20,562 bases of DNA. It comes from Intoshia linei (taxonomy: Eukaryota > Orthonectida > Rhopaluridae). How positions within the stretch are numbered: the first letter of the stretch is position 1; each line of letters opens with the position of its first letter. Shown in pieces: positions 9,949 to 19,806 of this stretch. Position numbers and translations under genes: made by a program. Below the pieces are notes generated by a model. It worked only from the letters and a program-made list of their open reading frames with translations. It made no database searches and had not been told where the DNA came from. The stretch covers positions 1 to 20,562 of the forward strand of contig LWCA01000680.1 of assembly GCA_001642005.1 (NCBI GenBank), in the 5' to 3' direction.

Positions 9949-12900
9949 TTAATATATACAATCCAATAACATACATTTTTTACTATTTGAATTATGAGAC
10001 TTAATTATTATATCCGTGTAGCTTTCGATAAAATTGATTAATTCACCGGTAAGAAGCTCCTATACGATAAATATAATATTATTCAAACTATTATTATAAA
10101 GTTAATAAAACTATCCCAAAATCCAAATTGAACTTTCAAAATGGATCACCCTGGATAGTTTTATCATGAAAAAATACTTCTTTCAAATTGTTTTCCGGTT
10201 TCATGAGTAGAGTAACAAGATTCAAACATTCTGCATAATTTCCAGTGGTACCGTAAATATGAGTTAGTAATTGAAAAACATTTGAAATGTACATATTTTT
10301 AATTGTTTTCAATTCTTTATTACGATTTATCAAAAATTCTAGTTCCATGTATTTCGCTTTTTCATTTATTATCTAAAAATGATGGATTAACAAATACATT
10401 AAAATGAATAATAACATTATTCACAATAGACTTTTATTAGAGATCTGTAATACAGTCCGAAGCTCGGATCAAAATGAAAATTGTTGACGTTTGTGCTTCG
10501 GACACTTTTGCAGAATTCCAACTTTTATAGCTATACTATGTAACAGTGGTTCTTAAACAATTTTGTATTACATGAATATTAATCATATTAATAAATAATT
10601 ATAATTATTATAATCAATCATACCATTTTGCAATCCAACCAACTATATGATTTTCTTTTACTTGTCAATATCGATTTGAATTTTTGACATAGATCCTAAA
10701 AAGAATGTATGATTATGATAACAATAAAAAATGCCTCAGTAATTCCAAACAGATAATCTGGTAAATTAGAATCGTAGTCTTTATCTTGGTTATCTTTAAA
10801 TTTAGGTTGTAATCCATAAAAATCTTCAATTTTATTCAATTGGTCAACATGATTTTGAAAATATTGCGATACTTTTCGATCTTTCTGATTCGAATCGGCA
10901 AATACTTTTGAAACATCTTTTGATTTTTTAGTCAAATATGCTTGAATCAAAACATTCCAATCATTATAATCATTAATTGTATTTGATAATTTATAAAAAC
11001 AAATAAATTCCCAAATTATCATTTCAACGTTGATGTCGTTTTCTACTGAATGTGTATATTCGGAGCAATCATTGTCCAATTCCTATAGGTCAAATTAAAA
11101 TTAATACATAGAAAACTCTATATATAATAAATTATAATTGGCTAGATAATTATCTAGCAATGCACTATGAAATTTAGTACAAATTCCTTTTCAAAAAAGT
11201 GATCTTGATGGAAATTAAAAATTTTTATTTTCAATTCTGCTCATATAAACACCAAGGAAAAAAACTCTTATGTGCATAATTATTCGTTGAATAAAAAACG
11301 ACACCGTTTCCACAGTACATTCATTAATGTTTAAATATACTTTACCGCAGCTTTTGTCATACCTTTTTTAGATGCATCCTGCACAAGTAAAAAAATTTCG
11401 CGCAACCCTTTTAATATATTTTAATTATGAAGAATACTATACAACCTGAAAAATTTGTTTATAAAAATCAAACAACCCTGCGCCGTTTGGCCCACATTGA
11501 TTTACTATACTAAAAATTAAAATAAAGCTACGGTATAAAACAAGGGTTAGCACAATACGTCGCGCGGGTCGAATGCTGCCCTTCTAGAATTTTCATCCGC
11601 CCCTCAAGATGAACAGGATTTAGTGCCCAACCTGGTAATGTACATTGTAAAACAAATATAAAAATTACAAAATTATATTTTTTCATAATACTTGTCAACG
11701 GTTCTGAACCAGAATTAACCACCATATTAATAGCTTTAAAATTTTTATAAAGTAAAAAATATCGTATCAATTCATTAGCTTTAATAAGAATATTGATATC
11801 TGAGTCACAGTTCAAAATGAGCCAGTCAAGAGAATCAATAGCCGCCAAAGAAATGGGATCAATCTTAGTTTCAACGGACCAGTCAACATTTTGAGACATA
11901 TTTCCAAAATCAATAGGTTTAGTTTTTTTCAATTCCAAAATCATGGAAGTACAAATGGTATTAACGATATGATCCAAATCATACAGAGCATCATAAGCTG
12001 ATTTGAGACAAACAATTTTACACGGCATGTCTTGTACAGGTAAATTACGTAAATTTAACACATAATTGCAGACGTGATTTTCATCAAACAATCTTGAATA
12101 AAGAGCAACATACTCAAACCGTTTATGTGAAACTAACTCGTTAATATATTCGTCAATAATGCATTTATAAACATGATTATTTTCTTTAATGAAATTATTG
12201 GTTAAAGCCAAAAAGATGGTTATATTTGCAGACATTTGAGAAACACTATACGTCAAAAATTCCGGAATGGCATTGACTTTGTTTAAATTGTTGAGACAGT
12301 TTAATAATTCTAATTTTTATAATTTAAATAAACATGTATAAATTTAAAGTTACCCGTTTCATTGAAATTGATGATATTTTCATAAATTTTACATATTTCG
12401 TCATCAAAAGGGTCATTATTGTGAATTTTTTGATAAGAAAAATCTACCAAATTTAAAAGTTTGCTTGTAGGTAATTGATGGCGTAAATTTGCATAACGTT
12501 TAGGGTTTGGATAGACAAATTTAGAGTTATTTATTATAGTATTTTCTGCAATAATATCTCGATTCATAATACAATACGCCCAAAAACAATCGAGCCAGTC
12601 TTTACAGATTGGCAAAATTCCTTGAACATGTCCAATTAATGTGGAATATACGGCACGTTCATACATTCCGATGTTAGGGGTATTAACGGCTTTTAAACAA
12701 ACCTGCCTCCATAATTGTCTATTTTTATTTCCAGAAATAATGTTTAAACCTTCAGAATCTGTAATTCTATCGTTCCTATAATATTCTGAACCACATAAAA
12801 TAATGGCGCGCCAATCATGCAAAAAAATTTTACAGAGTTTTTTGGCTTTTTCCAATTGACCAGCTCTAACCAATTCAAATATAAATTTCCACTCATTTTC

Positions 12901-15900
12901 TTCATCAGTTTCGTCTACGGGTGACAATCTTTTGTTGGTTCGATAATATACATCTGGATCCAACTTTGAAGCAGTTTGGTTATTTGAAATTGATAAATTT
13001 AGTTTTTCAAAAGTGTTTACATAAGGAATACTCCTAATTTCACTGCAACAAGTAATAAAATCTTTAGATTTATCCAAGTCATATATGTAATGTTGTTCCA
13101 AAACTTTTACATAATAGTCATATTTGGCAAAACTTTTAGACTTTTTGGGTAAAATTTTAATAATATCATATTCCGTTAAAATTTCATCAAATTTTAATTC
13201 CTCGTCTTTCAATTCATTTGATTTAAAATGAATGTACATGAATTCATAAATTATTTTTTGAGAAAATGATAATTTGTAAATTCCATCGATAAAAATGTTA
13301 CTAATGTAAATTGAATTAATAAACATTTTACGAATCTTACTTGTAATTGGTGTCCAAATTACTATAAACGTTATTACACGCATCAGCATATTTCAACAAA
13401 GCAAGTAAAAGAGATTCGTTGTTTTCAAGCTTTAAAAAATTCAAATTTTTAGAGCAAATTTGGTATTCTCTTAAAATTTCATAAAACTTTTCAGTCAAAT
13501 CAATAAAATCTACAAACATTATAAAATTTGAAAATTAATTATACCTAATTGATCAAATATGTCAGTGGGTTCTGGTTTCTAAAGTAAATATAAAAATGTT
13601 TTACTAAAATCCAATATAATGTATAAAAATCTTTTCCAACAGGCCGTTTAGAGCAGGTATTCTCAACCCTTTTTCGCTGTGAACCCCCCAAAAGAATTAA
13701 TAATAATGACAATTTTTAATGAATCATTGCATTTGGGTGAAACGAATGATGGTTAAAAGACATAGAGTACTCTATTTTTGCGAGATGACAAACTTGACGA
13801 ACTATTAATGTTAACCTTTAACCCGTCAATGTTCTTAAAATAGATCATATTTTCAGGTATTGTTTACAGTACCTTATTAATTGTTTACTACATATTTTAT
13901 CAGATCAATAAAAAGTCTATATTATTTATCATCCCTGTGAAAAATTAATATTTTATATCCCTTGGTTCATGTTTCATAGAATCATGAATATTGACTAATT
14001 TTTTGTCCCATTTTCAGTTTGAAATTCAAAGCTTTTTTTTATGACTAAAAACTTAGCTCGGTCATAAATTTTAATAAAATAAAACCGATGCTCTTAAAAT
14101 AAAACAATGGAGGTTTCCCAATAAGTTTTTACAATTGTAAGTAATTTAATTTAATACCAAAGAATTTACTTTTACATGATTTGCGCGTTTTATATTAGTA
14201 TTTCTGAGCTTTTTTATTCTTATAAAAGACAGATTTAAAATATCAAGTTAAAACCTGATAATAAAATGTAATTCTTCAAAATATCTTATATCAAAGAGTA
14301 ATCTGACCAGGAAAGAAGGAGTTCATACTGATTACTGTTTGTGCTGGAAATGTCTTCGTAGGCTACGAATCGTAGCTATGAATTTATTAAATATATTAAA
14401 TAGAATTATATTATATATTAAAGCGTGGAATTATAACCATGTTGATGAAACATCATTATCATAAAGTAAATGTATCCTTGTGCCAGCTAAAAACAAATCA
14501 ATCTGGACTCCAGATTCTGGAGGGAAGAATAAACCAACCTATTAGAAATTTTTACCTTATTAATAAAATATGATGCAATTAATCATATATAACATTCAAA
14601 AACTACAATGAGTTTTCAATTCTGTAAAAAAACAAGAGAATCATTTCCTTTAAGTTCAATTTATATTTATGAATAATACATTTTAACTTTCATTTTTTCG
14701 AAAAATCTCTAATGTTAATTGCTTTATTATCAATATTTATTAACAACCAAGAAAATAAAATTAACTTTTGTTTTGAAAAAACGACTTTACAATTTGAAAA
14801 TATGATGTTAGTTAAGAAAAAACTACTTTATGTTAGTGAAAATGTATATAATATGTAATAAATGTATATAATTTTCATGCGAGCCCTAAAGGTTTTTTTA
14901 ACAGTTGAGAAGTAAGGTTGGGTACCAATTGAATAATTTCAAAATGTTCATACGGTGAAAGGGTGCACTTTTGATATAAAAATTCGTTCACACCCCTACT
15001 GCAGATACTTGGAACAATATTATCTCCTTTTCATAATTTAAATAAGTTAATGTAATGATAACTAGAAATATCACTAGATTTATAAAGAATATTTATTTTT
15101 AATATTTAAACTTGTTAATTGATTTAAAAATATTTAAAGTTTTTACAAATTCGATTTTACCATAATTGTATTTTTCCTTTTGGGCTTAAGTATTTATTTA
15201 GATTAAGTATTTAACATTTAAGTGCTAGTTTTTTCTCCTTAGATTAGAAATTAGAAAAAGTGGATTTCTCCCTTAAGGGATGGTAAATTTGGGTTTTTCC
15301 TTAGATTTGGTAAAATGGTATTTTTTAAAAAAATATTGGCAAAAAGGCATTTTTCCTAAATGGTTGGATTAAAAGATTTTTTCTTGGTAAGATTGGTAAA
15401 AACGGATTTTTAAAAAAATACAATGAAGTTGATTTTTTCCTTAAGGGTCAAGTAAATTTGGATTTAGTGGTGTTTTTTCCTAAATAATATTAAATTAATT
15501 CCTAAAATAATACACTACTTTGGCCGTTGACCCCTGGAGTCCACAAGGAACCTTTGAGAAGTACTGCTTTAGAGTCTTAATTACGAGTTTATGTAAAAAA
15601 TTGGAGAGCCTAAAGTTTAGTGGTTCCTCAATAGTCAGTTAAATCCAGTTTAAAATAAAATTAGTCAAATTTTTATTTTTGGTGTAAATTAATCCCAAAT
15701 TGAGATTCCCAATGCATTGCAATGGCATGTAATTACATCTGAGTAAGTTAAAAGCGAATTCTAGTACACAAAAAATCACGGAAAATTCATTTTGATAAAT
15801 TTAAATTTTAAATAAAAATTATTAAAAAAATTAAACACTACAATAAAATAATATTAGCAAAATTTTCCAAATTATTGACTAAAAAAATGAAAACCCACAT

Positions 15901-16177
15901 TAACCTTAACTGTTACAAAATGTAAAATATATACAACAATTATAAACACCTCTAAATTGTCAAAATTTTCAATGCCTTCACCTACAATTAAACGTAATTT
16001 AAATAAAAAAGTAAAAACATTCTAAATCAGTGACATTTTCCATATTGACGTCATTAATTGTGGATGTTTCAAGAATATTGTCAAGTTTACTAAGTGCTAA
16101 ATTTTAACAAATCATTTAAATATACATTTGATAATAATACCATTTTCTACACGTATGGATGAGACATTTAGATCCAT
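9949..16177 (-). CDS. NUP107: Nuclear pore complex protein Nup107
   Basis: Nup107 is a scaffold subunit of the Y-shaped Nup107-160 (yeast Nup84) complex of the nuclear pore. Thirteen exons (16141-16177, 16019-16096, 15950-15981, 13545-13578, 13341-13509, 12354-13300, 11632-12309, 11446-11504, 11346-11378, 10723-11082, 10624-10695, 10178-10372, 9949-10059) join in one frame to 934 codons plus TAA, against 925 residues in human. Recognisable blocks are FDQLDF about 56-61, ELVRAGQLEKA about 259-269, GNKNRQLW about 307-314, YERAVY about 330-335, DWLDCFWAY about 351-359, IDSLDWLI about 589-596 and GNYAECLNL near 870. The C-terminal exon matches the family's helical end (KEELLTGEL). The acidic first three exons are assigned by phase and orientation, not by similarity. 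The exon 7/8 junction (11632/11504) is uncertain: an insertion lies there, and a GT 12 nt upstream would also keep frame. Intron 3 (2,371 nt) holds a hAT-like element. Confidence 0.85.
10455..10503. repeat. Hairpin-forming inverted repeat in NUP107 intron 11
   Basis: Arms GTCCGAAGC (10455-10463) and GCTTCGGAC (10495-10503) are perfectly complementary with a 31-nt loop. They lie in the 251-nt intron between NUP107 exons 11 and 12. A hAT-like terminus (CAGTGGTTCTTAAAC) begins at about 10543 in the same intron, so this intron was probably enlarged by transposon fragments. Confidence 0.5.
10696..10722 (-). other. 27-nt intron in NUP107
   Basis: Between exons 10 and 11 a 27-nt GT-AG segment (GTTATC at the donor, CTTTTTAG at the acceptor) must be removed. 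Otherwise the frame runs into a stop within it. After removal the frame continues into DLCQKF...WLDCKM, matching the position of the conserved WMVD region of Nup107. This is the shortest intron in the window. Confidence 0.6.
11541..11634. mobile_element. 94-bp hAT-like mini-element at a NUP107 splice junction
   Basis: A short, unusually GC-rich island begins CAAGGGTTAGCAC and ends GTGCCCAACCTG. The ends are imperfect inverted repeats of the hAT type (CAGGTTGGGCAC / CAAGGGTTAGCAC). Its right end coincides with the probable exon 7 donor at 11631-11630. Without splicing, the NUP107 frame reads into it. No convincing 8-bp target duplication was found. Confidence 0.45.
13654..15566. mobile_element. 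hAT-like nonautonomous element in NUP107 intron 3
   Basis: The left end starts CAGGTATTCTCAACC, and the right end read on the other strand starts CAGTACTTCTCAAAG; both match the CAG-N-TTCTCAA style of hAT terminal repeats. The flanks GTTTAGAG (13646-13653) and CTTTAGAG (15567-15574) agree at 7 of 8 positions, the target-duplication size of hAT elements. There is no transposase-like frame in its 1.9 kb. Its right third (about 15230-15480) contains degenerate tandem words around TTGGTAAAA and AAAAAAATATTGG shared with 16637-17283. It fills most of the 2,371-nt intron. Confidence 0.65.
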
Positions 16178-16294
16178 TGAATAAATTTTAAAAATCCATA
16201 CAATTCGCTTTAAAAATAACTTTATTAATATAACGATAATATAAACTTTAACATAATATATATAAAATCGTACAGTGTAAATTAAAATTAACAA
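16178..16294. promoter_or_regulatory. Bidirectional promoter region NUP107 / BCCIP (inferred)
   Basis: Only 117 bp separate the start codons of NUP107 (16177, minus) and BCCIP (16295, plus). Both 5' leaders and any core promoter must share this AT-rich stretch unless leaders are longer and overlapping. No specific transcription-factor site or strong TATA box can be picked out in such AT-rich sequence, so this call rests on gene geometry. Confidence 0.4.
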
Positions 16295-18141
16295 ATGGGT
16301 AAAAACAAAAAATCAGCTGTAGATTATGATTCTTCACACGAAGATGACGATATCACAAAAAAAGTTTATTTACAATAATAAATGTGTAAATATAACTTAG
16401 AACATTACCGTATCATTTTCAGGACATGTGATTCAACAAAATCACACTTCAGGAATTTATGATCTTTTAGTAGAGGTAAATTTTTCATATTGACTTAATT
16501 TATATATTGTAAGAAATTTCCACCTGACCACATTGATCTCAACTTACTTGTGAAGGAAATCACCAAATTGGGAAGTTTTGGAACAGTTTTAATTGTATGA
16601 CTACTATTTTATTCTATTATAAATTTAAATTTATTTAGTGGTTCCCGATTCAAATAATTTATTGAGTCAGTACTACTGACCCCCATTTCAAAATGTTTAT
16701 TGTTTAGGATAAATATAAAACATTTATGAAAAAATATTAGAAAAGAGATTTTTTTATTGGTTGGTAAAATTGGATGTTTTATTTTGGGTTTTGGATTAGG
16801 AAGTTCTTGCGGATAAGATTTAGTAAATCGTATTTTCTAAAAAAATATTGAAAAAAGAGGATATTTTTCTTAAAGGTTGGTAAAAGTGGATTTTATGTTG
16901 GTTTTTCTCATAAGATTTGGTAAAATTGTGTTTTCAAAAAAATATTGGAAGGCATATTTCCCATAAGGGTTAGTAAAATTATATTTTTGATTTTGGGTTT
17001 GATTGAGTGAATTTTTTTCATAAGGTTTGGTAAAAGTCGATTTTTCACGGTAAGTTTGAAAAGGTATTTTTTATGAAATGTTATAAATGGTGGGATAAAA
17101 GCACGATTTTTTAAATAATACTATAGCGGTCGTCTAGGCTTTGGGATAAATTACCAATATCTGTCAACTGAGTTGACTCAACTTTATAATAAATATTAAA
17201 AATTCTCCTATCAAATAAACAAAAGTTGATAAAAAATTTTTTTATTGTATTTGTAACTCTCGGACGCCAATCGGGAACCACTGATTTAAATTGAGTATGT
17301 CTATATATCCGGCCATTTAGGCGTTATTTTCGGAGCTTCAAATTTTTTAATTTTTAATAATAGGGTCATTTATAGTTTGTTTTGAATTTGTATTTAAAAT
17401 TTCTGATACTATTTTTCTTTATAAATGGTTAGACACAACAATCTAATTTTATATAAGATATTTAGGAATTGGATGACGGCAAAGAATCTTTTAAAAATAA
17501 GCTTCATGAAACTAATTTTTTCGAAGACTCTGAAGAAATAGTATTTGCTGTTACAGCTGGTATTATTGTCGATATGAAGGTTTACTTTTTTGTATTCTTT
17601 ATTAACATTTACAGGATGAATCAAATATAATTTACAAATATTTACACAAATTATCAAAAAAGAACAGTGATGTTTTAAAATTATTAAACTCAAACAAAAA
17701 GTTTTGCATGATATTTAATGAAAGACATGAACCCGACAGTTTAGCTTCTATCGCACCAGATATGTTTAACATGTTATTGTAATATACACAACTTTTACTC
17801 AAATTTTGACGTTTTTAATAATTTAAAATTTAGTAACGATATAAAATTGTACAATAAATCCAATAAAGATGATCCGATTACTGATTTACTTTTGCTTTCG
17901 TCCAGTAGTGAATCCAAAAAAAACGAAACAATATACTTGTATTCCGAAGATGAAATTATAAACCAAAGTGCTCATTTTTCAAGTAAATGTGCAAAAATTT
18001 TACAAAATTATCCAGATGATTTATCTTTATTATGTTGGAAATTTGATGAAAATTCACGAATTTTAAATAGAATTGAAGAAGGTGCATTTTTATTTTTATT
18101 ATATTTAATTTTCATTTTTAGCACATTTCAATTCGCTTTGA
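16295..18141 (+). CDS. BCCIP: BCCIP/Bcp1-family protein
   Basis: BCCIP (yeast Bcp1) is a nuclear protein that binds BRCA2 and p21 and acts as a ribosomal-protein chaperone and export factor. Seven exons (16295-16363, 16401-16475, 16514-16594, 17466-17579, 17615-17778, 17834-18081, 18122-18141) join in frame to 256 codons plus TGA, against 314 in human and 283 in yeast. Introns are 37, 38, 871, 35, 55 and 40 nt. Family features are a charged acidic N-terminus (about 10-20), the SGIYDLLVE helix then GSFGTVL (about 40-75, matching YDGIKKLL and IGSVIK of human), an acidic linker, CMIFNERH and APDMF (matching LLLSERF and ALPMY), and the IYLYSEDEII/LLCWKFDE block matching FFYEKAILKF. The start follows from exon 1 being open with a Lys/acidic beginning. 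The large third intron holds a hAT-like element. The protein ends a little earlier than in human. Confidence 0.75.
16637..17283. mobile_element. hAT-like nonautonomous element in BCCIP intron 3
   Basis: Terminal inverted repeats are AGTGGTTCCCGATT at the left and its complement TCGGGAACCACT at the right. Flanking 8-mers match only partly (about 6 of 8). The interior carries several degenerate tandem units with TTGGTAAAA and AAAAAAATATTGG, then a conserved block with GGTCGTCTAGG and TTGGGATAAATT (about 17127-17170). The same block occurs at 20207-20248, so this and 19945-20366 are one family in the same orientation. No coding sequence. Confidence 0.65.
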
Positions 18142-18222
18142 TTTTCATAAATTGTTATCAATTCATCATATAGTAAAAACAAACTTGAAGCAGATTTTAT
18201 CTAATGTAAAGAAAATTATTTA
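18142..18222. terminator. Tail-to-tail 3' region of BCCIP and DCTN3-like
   Basis: Only 81 bp separate the BCCIP stop (18139-18141) from the DCTN3-like stop (18223-18225 on the minus strand). A plus-strand AATAAA at 18225-18230 overlaps that minus-strand stop codon and could serve BCCIP polyadenylation, which would make the two transcripts overlap. No canonical AATAAA was seen on the minus strand within this gap. Confidence 0.35.
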
Positions 18223-19613
18223 TCAATAAATAACTACCAGTAAATTGTAACGTATTAGGGTTGAATTGAATGCTTCTTGAATTTGTTTCAATTCTTTCTA
18301 AATTTTATCAAATATTTTTAATTTAGTTTTACCAATTGGTTTGAGGTGTTGCATTGTACGATGTGAATGTTATCCATTTGACTTAGTTCTAAAATTGTAA
18401 AGGAAAATTAGGTTTAAATGTTATTTCTACTTTTCAAATAGGGAAAATCTAAATTTACAAATTCTTTAAGTTTTCTTAGGTTTGTGATGGCTTCTCTAAT
18501 GTTTTTTTCTTCTAAATTATTGATTTAACTATATATTTTGTCAATTAACTTTTTTGTGGTGGTCCATTTGCCTTAAAATAAATAAGAAATTCTAGTTAAT
18601 TGATTTTATATTATATAAAGTCAAGACGAGTGACTTTTTAAAAAATCAAAATTGGGAAAAATAGTTTTCAAAAAGGTTATTTTACACTTGGTAAAAAATT
18701 TTCAATATTTGATAGTTTCTTAGTTTTAGCGGCATTTAATAAACCATTTAGTTATAATAGTGACGAATGAAAAATTTAAAAAATCAATTATAAATATTGT
18801 ACGGTAAACTAAATTAGGTTGACTAATAGTACCAAATTGTTTACGTTGTTTAAATTGTTCTTAAACTTAAAACTCCACGGATTCATTATTCAAACAAAAA
18901 ATTATAAAGTTTAAGTAATAATAAGCTACATTTATCAAATATTGATCTACTCTGTTGTAATTCAAAAACCTAACCTTTTTTTAAAAATAAAATCAGTCCT
19001 AGAATTTAAAAAAACATAAATTCTAGGAGTTTTTAAAATCAAGCATTATCATAAATCGCCACCTTAAAAATCTACATTTTGTTCAAAAATAATGTTTTTT
19101 TATAATATTTTTATTACAATTGATGTGCACTAGGTAAAACTGCATAGAAACACCGCCTCCCCGTACAATTATCTATAAATTATTCCATCACCTATTCGCA
19201 CACATGTAAAACTATAAACCGCGGCGAAAATGATAACATTTAAAATATAATAAAAAAACTACGTGACAAAATATTTTCGACAGATATATTTTCATATTGC
19301 TTTGCATTACCTAAAGATCCAATATTCTTAATAAATGTCTCTATATGAAATGATGAAATATAAAACTGTATACATAGACAAAGTTTATACCTTTTTTGGG
19401 GAAATTGGACAATATTTCATTAAAAATTAACTGTGACTTTTTTTTAATTTCAAAAATTTTATTTTTCTATATAAAAAAATATACTGAATAATAAAATAAC
19501 TATACCAAATTAATGGGTATATTTTGTTGATAACCACAATTAGTTTCAATGATATCTAATCTTGATTCCAATGATTTAAGACTTTGGTTTACTAAATTTT
19601 CAAATGTATTCAT
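18223..19613 (-). CDS. DCTN3: Dynactin subunit 3 (p24)-like coiled-coil protein
   Basis: Dynactin subunit 3 (p22/p24) sits in the shoulder of the dynactin complex, the dynein cofactor. Six exons (19506-19613, 19391-19466, 19263-19340, 18431-18511, 18333-18388, 18223-18297) join in frame to 157 codons plus TGA (human 186) with introns of 39, 50, 745, 42 and 35 nt. The protein is nearly all helical and rich in Leu, Asn and Lys. It fits the family order: an N-terminal SLKSLESRL helix like LQARVEELERW, a FNEIL/ENISVENILSQE stretch like the ILYKKI...ILAEEQFILSQ region, and a C-terminal part with KKLSQ followed by ELKQIQEAFNSTL, like LQRLAQ...SKALLEEYNKT of human p24. No catalytic motif is expected. 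The assignment rests on coiled-coil patterns, which align by chance easily. Alternatives are other short coiled-coil subunits such as WASHC3 or BRK1, though those are shorter. The frame itself is better supported than the name. Confidence 0.5.
18520..19262 (-). other. 745-nt intron of DCTN3-like gene
   Basis: The intron runs from the donor at 19262 to the acceptor at 18513-18512. No exon is seen in it. It contains a hairpin with perfect 12-bp arms at 18997-19008 and 19017-19028 (TCCTAGAATTTA and its complement). No hAT-type ends were recognised here, unlike the other large introns. Confidence 0.45.
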
Positions 19614-19687
19614 TTTAAAAATGTTTCCATGAAATGAAATAGAAATAAATTTAATTTTATTTTAATACGTTTAAACAGTAAAACTCA
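19614..19687. promoter_or_regulatory. Bidirectional promoter region DCTN3 / FECH (inferred)
   Basis: The start codons of the DCTN3-like gene (19613, minus) and ferrochelatase (19688, plus) are 74 bp apart, so the two genes must share or overlap their upstream regions. An in-frame TAA just upstream of the ferrochelatase ATG argues against a longer exon there. No specific site can be picked out. Confidence 0.35.
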
Positions 19688-19806
19688 ATGAAAAAATTTG
19701 CAATCGTCATGTTGAATATGGGCGGTCCAAAGAAAATAAGTCATTTACATGATTTTTATATCAATCTGTTCACTGATGGGGATATAATTAAATTGCCTTT
19801 TCAAAA
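19688..19806 (+). CDS. FECH: Ferrochelatase, first coding exon (partial gene)
   Basis: Ferrochelatase inserts ferrous iron into protoporphyrin IX, the last step of haem synthesis, at the inner mitochondrial membrane. The 39 full codons carry the family's N-terminal signature almost unaltered: VMLNMGGP, then HDFYINLFTDGDIIKLPFQ, equivalent to human MLNMGGP and HDFLLRLFLDRDLMTLPIQ. A donor follows (CAAAA|GTAAT), and the frame meets TAA if unspliced. The next exon, expected to encode the APFIAKRR region, was not found before the window end; the intron holds a hAT-like insertion. Only five residues precede the conserved strand, and an in-frame TAA lies three codons upstream, so the usual mitochondrial presequence is absent here unless an alternative upstream exon splices in. 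Confidence 0.85.

Noticed and set aside
16178-16294. Extending NUP107 upstream in the frame open from 16294 on the minus strand
   Set aside because: The frame there encodes hydrophobic Ile/Tyr-rich low-complexity sequence and would overlap the whole gap to BCCIP; the ATG at 16177 gives a hydrophilic start, and a good donor follows.
17409-17693. Open frame of 94 codons on the minus strand
   Set aside because: It is antisense to BCCIP exons 4 and 5, which match the family on the plus strand; the minus frame has low-complexity composition and no recognisable domain.
18997-19028. 12-bp perfect-stem hairpin as a possible small RNA or terminator
   Set aside because: It lies in the middle of an intron, has an A-rich 8-nt loop and no precursor-like flanking; it is probably chance or transposon debris.
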